Shown here piece by piece: positions 5,919-11,479 of a stretch of 11,479 nt of DNA; positions within the stretch are counted from its first letter, which is position 1; each line of letters begins with the position of its first letter. Source of the stretch: JAYZDF01 sp036337945 (GTDB lineage: Bacteria > Myxococcota > Kuafuiibacteriia > Kuafuiibacteriales > Kuafuiibacteriaceae); NCBI GenBank assembly GCA_036337945.1, contig JAYZDF010000134.1, forward strand, positions 1 to 11,479. The letters run 5' to 3'. Both the position numbers and the translations under genes were made by a program. The notes beneath the pieces were generated by a model. It was not told the DNA's origin. It searched no databases and worked only from the letters and a program-made list of their open reading frames with translations.

Positions 5919-7090
5919 TTGTACCTTCGATCGATTTGATGAACGGACATGCAGTCCAGCTTATTGGTGGGAAAGAACTCGCCATTGACGCTGGCGACCC
6001 TCGCCCGATAGCGAAAAAGTTCGGACGAGTAGGCGAAATTGCAGTGATCGATCTGGATGCTGCCCTTGGACGAGGAAGCAACAAAGAAGTCATCCTGGAC
6101 CTGCTAAAGATTGCACCGTGTCGAGTAGGCGGCGGCATAAGGGATCCAGAAACAGCTCTTTTCTGGCTGAATGCCGGAGCACGAAGCGTCATTCTCGGCA
6201 CTCAAGCGGTTCCCGAGGTCCTAAAACATTTACCGAAAGATCGAGTCATGGCTGCTCTCGACGCCGAACATGGCGAGGTTGTGGTACAAGGATGGACTGA
6301 AAAGACGGGGCAAAAGATAGCAGACCGGATTCAAGTCCTAAATGAATTTGTATCTGGTTATCTCATTACGTTTGTAGAAAAAGAAGGAAGGCTTGGAGGC
6401 ACTAATCTTGACCAAGTGGAGCAACTGGTCGAACTCGCTGAGGGTGCTCGCGTGACAATCGCAGGTGGTGTGACAACAACGGAAGATATTTCAGCGTTAG
6501 ATAAATTGCAGGCTGATGCACAGGTCGGTATGGCTCTCTATAGCAATAAGCTTTCGCTCAAAGATGGTTTTTGCGCAGCGCTGACGGAGCAAAACTATCC
6601 AATTCTAATTTCAAACGAGTATGGACAAGCACTTTGCCTTTCATCTTCAGCAGATTTTGACCTCAATGAAGCGGTCGAAGATGGCAGATGTTCCATGGGA
6701 GACGTCTTAAAGGTTTCGATGTCGAAGGACAGAAGCTCTCTGCAGGTATTCGTTCGTACAACCTCTGCTTTACAGAGTGATTGGGGAAGCATCACAGGAT
6801 TGCCTGCGCTTGCTTCACGCTTATTGGCTCGACGTTCAGAGGCACCCGCAGGCTCGTATACTCGTAGGCTCTTCGATGATCCTGACCTGTTGAAAGCTAA
6901 ACTCATCGAAGAAGCTGAAGAGCTCGCCGACGCAGATACTCCAGCGGAGATCATTCATGAAGTCGCTGATGTCATCTACTTTGCACTCGTTGCTGCAGCG
7001 CGCGGAGAAGTGAAACTAAGCGACGTTGAAAAATGTCTCGATGATCGCGCACTAAAAGTCATTCGTAGACCTGGGGACGCGAAGCGGTAG
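5915..7090 (+). CDS. hisA: HisA-HisI(degenerate)-HisE fusion protein
   Basis: A 391-residue protein in three parts. Residues 1-224 are a HisA TIM barrel (ProFAR isomerase) with Asp7 in PSIDLMNG, VGGGIRD (71-77), Asp116 in AALDAEHG and IAGGV (182-186); the usual TDIxxDG segment reads TFVEKEG. Residues about 228-283 align with HisI (phosphoribosyl-AMP cyclohydrolase): YGQALCLSSSADFDLNEAV, then GDVLKVSMSKDRSSLQVFV. The SRSR/KGETSG segment, the DCDxD magnesium motif and the three zinc cysteines are all absent, so this part should be inactive. Residues about 297-391 are HisE (phosphoribosyl-ATP pyrophosphohydrolase) with GSYTRRLF (313-320), EEAEEL (332-337) and EVADVIYF (349-356). The protein probably does two steps, HisE and HisA, with the HisI relic as a spacer. 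An active HisI must be elsewhere if the pathway is complete. Confidence 0.88.
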   Translation: MIVPSIDLMNGHAVQLIGGKELAIDAGDPRPIAKKFGRVGEIAVIDLDAALGRGSNKEVILDLLKIAPCRVGGGIRDPETALFWLNAGARSVILGTQAVPEVLKHLPKDRVMAALDAEHGEVVVQGWTEKTGQKIADRIQVLNEFVSGYLITFVEKEGRLGGTNLDQVEQLVELAEGARVTIAGGVTTTEDISALDKLQADAQVGMALYSNKLSLKDGFCAALTEQNYPILISNEYGQALCLSSSADFDLNEAVEDGRCSMGDVLKVSMSKDRSSLQVFVRTTSALQSDWGSITGLPALASRLLARRSEAPAGSYTRRLFDDPDLLKAKLIEEAEELADADTPAEIIHEVADVIYFALVAAARGEVKLSDVEKCLDDRALKVIRRPGDAKR

Positions 7091-7097
7091 GTAGTCC

Positions 7098-9341
7098 ATG
7101 AAACTTCGTCGAATCACCCCCGCGAAAATATCCGTCACCCGTAATGATCCGGTTGACGTTGAAACATTAGAAAAGGCGCGAGTTATCGTTAGTGCAATTC
7201 GAGATCGAGGATGGGATGCACTCATTGAATACGCAACCCAGTTTGGAGATCTTCGGCCTGATACGAAGTGTATTTACTCTCGAACTGACCTTTTAGCGGC
7301 TCTTCAAAAGATTGACAGAAAGGAACGAGAACTCTTAGAGAGAACGGCTCGGCGAGTGACTAGCTTTGCTCAGCAACAAAGAGATAGTCTTTTAGACCTG
7401 CGAACAACGTTACCAGGTGGATATGCAGGCCATGAATTCGCTCCTGTCGAATACGCTGCGTGTTATGCCCCCGGAGGCCGTTACCCTCTTCCCTCATCCG
7501 TCATCATGACCGTATGTACAGCAAAAGCGGCGGGAGTTCCCAACATATGGGTCGCCTCTCCTAAGCCCACTCCAATTACTCTCGCAGCAGCAGCCATCTC
7601 TGGAGCCGATCACCTTCTTGCTGTTGGCGGCGCTCAAGCGATTGCCGCGTTCGCTTTCGGCGCGGATAAAGTTGCTAAATGTGACGTCATCGTCGGCCCT
7701 GGCAATCGATGGGTGACTGCCGCTAAACAACTCGTCGCAGGATTCACTTCAATTGACATGCTCGCCGGTCCGTCTGAATTACTCGTTTGGGCCGATTCCT
7801 CCGCTAATCCCGAAGTCATTGCCGCTGATTTACTTGCGCAAGCAGAACACGACCCGGACGCATTACCGGTTCTTGTTACAACGGACGACGAAATCATTCC
7901 TGCCGTTGAGGCAGCTCTTTCGCAACAGCTCATGGTTCTTGAAACGCGCTCTGTCGCGAGTGAGGCAATGAAAAATGGGTTTGTCGTTATCTGTGAATCA
8001 AGGAAAGAAGCAAAACAAGCGATCAACCAACTCGCGCCAGAGCATCTTGAGGTGCAAGTCCGGGACTTAGACGAAGCAATCTCGGGTCTCGACCATTATG
8101 GGGCTCTTTTTAAAGGAGAACAAGCAGCAGAGGTTCTCGGAGACTACGGCGCAGGACCTAACCACGTTCTTCCGACCAGCGGAGCCTCGCGATTTACAGG
8201 TGGCTTATCAGTCTTGAACTTTCTTAGGATGAGAACATGGATGCAAATTGAAAACGCTGCGGCGGCACAAGACCTCGTTCAAGATGCGGAAGACCTTGCT
8301 CATCATGAAGGCCTACGTGCGCATGCCGCATCGGCGAGCAAACGAAAAAAGAGCCAACCTCTTTCTTCGTTTATGAGTCCCATTACCATTAATGATGTGA
8401 TCGATGCGGCAGCACGAATCCGTTCTTATATTCAGCCCACACCGGTCAGGAAATATCCACTGCTCAACGAAATCGTCGGGCACGACATTCAAGTATTTGT
8501 GAAGCACGACAATCATTTGCCTACCAACGCATTCAAGGTTCGAAATGGTTTGTCATTGATCGCGAGTCTGACCACGGCGGAAAAAAAGAAAGGAGTCATC
8601 GCAGCTACGCGAGGCAATCATGGACTAGGCTTAGCTTGGGCAGGCTCGCGTCTCGAAGTCCCTGTGAAGATTTGTGTTCCGAAAAACAACAGTGCGATGA
8701 AAAATGCCGCGATTGAAAGCCTAAAGGCAGAGCTTATCGAAATAGGGAAAGATTACGACGAAACTGTCGAAGGAATGCTGGAACTTGCTGAACAAGATGG
8801 CTACATCGTTGCTCACTCAACAAACAACCGGGCTATTATTGCAGGCGCTGGGACCCTCACTCTCGAATACCTCCAGCAAGTCGATGATCTAGATGCACTT
8901 GTTTTCGCAATCGGAGGCGGCTCTCAAGCTGTAGGAGCCTTGACGGTAGCCGCTTCGATTCGACCAGACCTCGAAATATATGGCGTCCAAGCCGAGCAAG
9001 CGTCCGCGATTCATGACTCATGGCACGCGAAAACACCCACTTCTTCAGATTCAGCGGATACATTCGCGGACGGACTCGCGACCCGCAAAACGTACGAACT
9101 GACCTTTCAGGCACTTCTTACCGGACTCTCGGGTTTTGTGACCGTGTCTGAAGATGAAATTGCTCAAGCCATTCAGCATTTCGTACGAGCGACCGGCTCA
9201 ATCGCTGAAGGTGCCGGCGCTGCTGGCTTAGCAGGACTTATAAAGCTCGGGCCAAAACTTGCCGGGAAACGAGTGGGCGTCGTCTTATGTGGATCAAATA
9301 TCGACCCTGAGACACTGAGCTGGGCGCTTTCTCGTTCGTAA
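7098..9341 (+). CDS. hisD: Histidinol dehydrogenase fused to a threonine-dehydratase-like PLP enzyme
   Basis: This is a continuous 747-residue frame with a partial GGTAGG ribosome site. Residues 1 to about 415 are HisD, which oxidises histidinol to histidine with NAD. The zinc ligands Gln248, His251, Asp349 and His409 and the catalytic pair Glu315-His316 (APEHLE) are all present, as is GPGNRWVTAAK (200-210). After a basic linker, residues from Met426 on form a fold-type II PLP enzyme of the serine/threonine dehydratase group: PTNAFKVRNG with Schiff-base Lys480, ATRGNHGLGLAWAG (503-516), GGGSQAVGA (606-614), AEGAGAAGLAGL and LCGSNID (730-736). There is no C-terminal ACT domain, so it is not the classical isoleucine-regulated form; its substrate is uncertain. 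I know no reason to join these activities. The junction carries frameshift-type signals described separately, so two proteins remain possible. Confidence 0.88.
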   Translation: MKLRRITPAKISVTRNDPVDVETLEKARVIVSAIRDRGWDALIEYATQFGDLRPDTKCIYSRTDLLAALQKIDRKERELLERTARRVTSFAQQQRDSLLDLRTTLPGGYAGHEFAPVEYAACYAPGGRYPLPSSVIMTVCTAKAAGVPNIWVASPKPTPITLAAAAISGADHLLAVGGAQAIAAFAFGADKVAKCDVIVGPGNRWVTAAKQLVAGFTSIDMLAGPSELLVWADSSANPEVIAADLLAQAEHDPDALPVLVTTDDEIIPAVEAALSQQLMVLETRSVASEAMKNGFVVICESRKEAKQAINQLAPEHLEVQVRDLDEAISGLDHYGALFKGEQAAEVLGDYGAGPNHVLPTSGASRFTGGLSVLNFLRMRTWMQIENAAAAQDLVQDAEDLAHHEGLRAHAASASKRKKSQPLSSFMSPITINDVIDAAARIRSYIQPTPVRKYPLLNEIVGHDIQVFVKHDNHLPTNAFKVRNGLSLIASLTTAEKKKGVIAATRGNHGLGLAWAGSRLEVPVKICVPKNNSAMKNAAIESLKAELIEIGKDYDETVEGMLELAEQDGYIVAHSTNNRAIIAGAGTLTLEYLQQVDDLDALVFAIGGGSQAVGALTVAASIRPDLEIYGVQAEQASAIHDSWHAKTPTSSDSADTFADGLATRKTYELTFQALLTGLSGFVTVSEDEIAQAIQHFVRATGSIAEGAGAAGLAGLIKLGPKLAGKRVGVVLCGSNIDPETLSWALSRS
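8344..8376 (+). other. hisD/PLP-domain junction: A AAA AAG heptamer, hairpin and ATGA
   Basis: In the hisD frame the codons read CGA AAA AAG, so 8345-8351 is an in-phase A AAA AAG, the heptamer used for -1 frameshifting in E. coli dnaX. A hairpin GAAAAAAGAG-CCAAC-CTCTTTCTTC (8344-8368, 10 pairs with one A-C mismatch) includes it. A -1 slip would end at TAA 8390-8392 and give a 431-residue HisD alone. Loss of one A would end HisD at TGA 8374-8376, overlapping the ATG at 8373 (Met426) as ATGA, the same junction type seen at hisG/hisH and hisF/hisA. The arrangement is seen directly; its function is not known. Confidence 0.5.
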
Positions 9342-9361
9342 ATCTTCCACAACACACGAAT

Positions 9362-9961
9362 TCAAAGACAGAGCTTCTCTAAGTCATAGAGGACTAAATT
9401 GAGATCTTTCTTTACGAATAATCCGCCGCCAATAGAAATAAAGAAATCAGAAAGATAACGGCGATACCATTTACTGGACCTCAAGAAGACCTCTCCATCA
9501 GTAACGTTCTGATCTGCATTCTCTTCCCAATCAGTCATTGTAAGGGCCTGCAAATACAAAACAGCGTTGGTAAGTGAGGCAAGGTTTTCAACCGCAAGTT
9601 TGCATTGCTTATTATCGAGATACTGAAGCACTCCTTGGCAAACAACAAAATCGTAGGTTTTCGAATCTCGGTAATCAACCACAGACCCCTGAGTCCACCC
9701 GTGCTTCTTGCACAAATACTCGCTAAACTCGACGCCCTTGTACCTCGCACTAGGAAAATGCTTTCGGGTTGCTTTTTGCCAGTGACCGACTCCGCAGCCC
9801 ATATCTAAGATTTGATAAACGTCGATATCAAGAAATCGAAAATAGGCTGAGGCGAAGGCGGCAAGTTTGTTTATCGCGGCTTGGTCGGAAACACGCGTTT
9901 TCTCATTCAGATAATATTTTTGGTAATAAGCCTTGCCGAACTTTTCGTTGCTGCCATTCAT
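9362..9961 (-). CDS. Class I SAM-dependent methyltransferase, substrate unknown
   Basis: The 199-residue protein has motif I ILDMGCGVGHW (51-61), an acidic residue at the end of strand 2 (Glu78 in GVEFSEYL) and the strand-4 region YDFVVCQGVLQYL (103-115). These identify a Rossmann-fold methyltransferase of the Methyltransf_11/25 kind. The C-terminal half has DWEENADQNVTDGEVFL and a Trp-Tyr-Arg-Arg segment, but nothing that names the substrate. The ATG at 9961 is the only reasonable start; GGA lies immediately before it, so the ribosome site is poor. The gene begins 6 nt after the stop of the FlgT/LPP20-like gene, so it is probably expressed by coupling from it. Its 3' end converges on hisD with only 20 bp between the stops. 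Confidence 0.8.
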   Translation of the reverse strand: MNGSNEKFGKAYYQKYYLNEKTRVSDQAAINKLAAFASAYFRFLDIDVYQILDMGCGVGHWQKATRKHFPSARYKGVEFSEYLCKKHGWTQGSVVDYRDSKTYDFVVCQGVLQYLDNKQCKLAVENLASLTNAVLYLQALTMTDWEENADQNVTDGEVFLRSSKWYRRYLSDFFISIGGGLFVKKDLNLVLYDLEKLCL

Positions 9962-9967
9962 TCCAGA

Positions 9968-11167
9968 CTACAACTTGAGCTCGATTGAATCACCGGAATC
10001 CGCTTTCTTATCAAGATTGCTAAATTTATCATTCGTGTCAGCAGCGTCGAATACTGTATCCAGTAACGTTTCTTTTGAGCCTTTAAAGTAGACGTCGAGA
10101 AGTAAAGTGTCCCCCTTGAAAGAAACCTCTTTGACCTTCGCAACCTTATCTAGCTTCTTGATAAATTTAAGAAACGGACGAGCTACCTTACGATAGTGAG
10201 TAACATTGGTAACACTCACACGAAAGCGCTTACCATTTGCCGCTTCTTTCTCCCAAGCAGAGACGAGGCTTTCAAGAATCTGACGCGTCAACTTTGGGGC
10301 ACCACGGCGAACGGCCTTAATTCGTGCTATATCTTCGTTGGCACCTACTCCACGGCCGACCGTCTCGGCGCTGGTCATCACTTTGCCGGTATTCACATTC
10401 ACAGCCCGGATATTAAGCACCGCGGATACATAATACATGCTGTTGCCCATTTCGTTATATGCTGTGTGCTTCACTTCGGCCGAACCAACAATCGCTACAT
10501 CGGCACCGAACTGAGCTGCAACTAAAGCTGCCTTTTGAGCATCGCCTAGCGTTTCATTTAATTTTGTTTTCTCAGGCGTGTGCGATTTGTCGACCATCTC
10601 AAAATCACGAGAAATGAGCACTTTTTCGATCTCGGTCAGTATGGTTGGGCGATCAATCCATTTCGTCTTGTTGAATTGGTCGGTATATCGTTCACCCGTA
10701 AGCACCATTACCTTTGGATTGCCGACCTCTGACAATAAAGCTCGTAACTTCGCTAGTGCATCCTTCAGAGGACCCTTTCGAACTTTCGCTTGAACATTTA
10801 CTCGATATAACTTTCCGTCCTGTGACTCAGAAACGACCTTGTAACGTGACACCAATCCTTTCGTTTTTGTCTTGACCTGCTCTTCGACTCGAGAAAGAAA
10901 CTCGGATTTCTCGTTCTTGAGCGTCTCTTTCTGCTGAACGCTGAAGGTCGATTCAATATACGTTCCTAGGGCCTGCGCAACCGCTTGGCTAAGGGCATTT
11001 TGAATTGCCGCAATCCTGGCCTTCGATTGACCAACACTGCCAATATCGGCGACCCCCACCACGGTAACCACCTCGTCAGCAAGTTTGATGCCCTTCGCGA
11101 CACTTGGTCCCGCAGACAAAAGAGTCGTGCTCATAAGTAGACCGACGGCCAGTCCTCGCAAAATCAT
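9968..11167 (-). CDS. Exported FlgT/LPP20-like protein of unknown function
   Basis: From the ATG at 11167 the protein has 399 residues. I chose this start for its GGGAG ribosome site 7 nt upstream and for the signal peptide MILRGLAVGLLMSTTLLSAG with a cut near SVAKG; the open frame further upstream to 11293 has no such support. Residues about 33-130 resemble the LPP20/FlgT N-terminal domain: VVGVADIG, an Ala/Gln-rich helix at 50-68 and LYRVNVQAKV. Residues about 150-310 resemble a CsgG/TolB-N-like module: PKVMVLTGE, IEKVLISRDFEMVD, AAQFGADVAIVGSAEV and LNIRAVNVNTGKVM. A small C-terminal domain (about 315-370) has the strand-helix-strand pattern of a secretin/BON-like fold. No Cys lipobox is seen, so it should be a soluble periplasmic protein. 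A flagellar role is not supported by its neighbours. Confidence 0.65.
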   Translation of the reverse strand: MILRGLAVGLLMSTTLLSAGPSVAKGIKLADEVVTVVGVADIGSVGQSKARIAAIQNALSQAVAQALGTYIESTFSVQQKETLKNEKSEFLSRVEEQVKTKTKGLVSRYKVVSESQDGKLYRVNVQAKVRKGPLKDALAKLRALLSEVGNPKVMVLTGERYTDQFNKTKWIDRPTILTEIEKVLISRDFEMVDKSHTPEKTKLNETLGDAQKAALVAAQFGADVAIVGSAEVKHTAYNEMGNSMYYVSAVLNIRAVNVNTGKVMTSAETVGRGVGANEDIARIKAVRRGAPKLTRQILESLVSAWEKEAANGKRFRVSVTNVTHYRKVARPFLKFIKKLDKVAKVKEVSFKGDTLLLDVYFKGSKETLLDTVFDAADTNDKFSNLDKKADSGDSIELKL

Positions 11168-11185
11168 GATATCGCTCCCAAAGTA

Positions 11186-11199
11186 GGTCCCTAGAGACC
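11186..11199. repeat. Near-palindrome in the leader of the FlgT/LPP20-like gene
   Basis: GGTCCCTAGAGACC has perfect 4-bp arms and one asymmetric pair in the centre. It lies 18 nt upstream of the ATG at 11167, between it and the likely promoter region. It could be an operator or an mRNA hairpin near the ribosome site. I found no convincing -35/-10 pair in 11168-11310. Confidence 0.3.
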
Positions 11200-11310
11200 G
11201 CTCACCTCTACTGACCAAAATATGTGCTTTTTCGCAACTAAGAACGAGCAAAGACTCGAAGTGCTGCACAAAAAGCTCTCTTCTAAAATTCAAAAACTCA
11301 GAATACTCGA

Positions 11311-11478
11311 TTACTTACCCAGAAAACGTAGAACCTTTCCTCTCACTGAAGTATTTCTTCGAGGCGCGCTGCGCACGATCATCCGTTCGTGGTAGCGCAG
11401 AAACGCTGGGCTCTTGAGAGGTGATATTTCGGCCTCGTCATACCCGGACTCATCTCCGGCCCAAACTGAGCCGTGCAC
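11311..11478 (-). CDS. Probable C-terminal end of an unidentified protein (5' end outside window)
   Basis: On the minus strand a frame is open from the window edge to a TAA at 11311-11313, giving 55 residues. The peptide includes GDESGYDEAEISPL and ends in VRGKVLRFLGK, with a basic, Arg-rich last third. I do not recognise the family. If real, it is upstream of and in the same direction as the FlgT/LPP20-like gene, 143 bp away from its start. A plus-strand 57-codon frame (11222-11395) overlaps it, so the coding strand is not certain. Confidence 0.4.
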   Translation of the reverse strand: MHGSVWAGDESGYDEAEISPLKSPAFLRYHERMIVRSAPRRNTSVRGKVLRFLGK

Positions 11479-11479
11479 T

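Noticed and set aside
7634..8026. Minus-strand 130-codon frame inside hisD, rich in Ala and Ser
   Set aside because: It is a shadow of hisD codons: the plus frame carries the zinc and catalytic motifs, and the antisense peptide has no domain pattern.
11222..11395. Plus-strand 57-codon frame at the right end
   Set aside because: It has no ribosome site, begins in the leader of the divergent gene, and overlaps the minus-strand frame that runs off the window; either could be spurious, but the minus frame fits its neighbours better.

Overview
The window looks like part of a bacterial chromosome of moderate GC content. It is probably from a deltaproteobacterial or myxobacteria-like lineage. The best pointer is a secreted protein (1114-2073, minus) ending in an Asp/Ser/Gly-rich linker, a Cys-x-Cys, one hydrophobic segment and Arg residues, which is the layout of MYXO-CTERM sorting tails. 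Lineage confidence is moderate to low. I see no phage, transposon, CRISPR, rRNA or tRNA.

Layout. Positions 1-243 are the 3' end of a uridine kinase gene. From 425 to 3507 a minus-strand group runs sfsA, an LpoB/CsgG-like lipoprotein, the MYXO-CTERM-like surface protein and a secreted START-domain protein. It ends at a strong hairpin with a T-tract at 252-281. From 3704 to 9341 a plus-strand histidine operon runs hisG, hisH, hisF, a hisA fusion and a hisD fusion. The first four junctions are 4-nt overlaps or short gaps of 2-7 nt. From 9362 to 11167, on the minus strand, lie a small SAM methyltransferase and an exported FlgT/LPP20-like protein, followed by the apparent C-terminus of an unidentified gene at the window edge.

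How the genes work together. The his operon encodes the first enzyme (HisG, long form with regulatory domain), pyrophosphohydrolase (HisE domain), isomerase (HisA domain), both imidazole glycerol phosphate synthase subunits (HisH, HisF) and the final dehydrogenase (HisD). HisB, HisC and an active HisI are not in the window.

The most unusual points are these. (1) A HisA-HisI-HisE fusion has a decayed HisI domain that lacks its metal-binding motifs, while HisA and HisE look intact; the layout resembles a mirror image of the N-terminal part of fungal HIS4. (2) HisD is fused in frame to a threonine-dehydratase-like PLP enzyme. At the exact junction sit an in-phase A AAA AAG heptamer, a hairpin and an ATGA, so the fusion could be real, modulated by frameshifting, or a one-base homopolymer error. 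(3) Two near-identical 12-bp palindromes (GCATTGTWATGC) lie in the divergent sfsA/his intergenic region, one overlapping the best his -10 candidate, and look like an undescribed operator pair.
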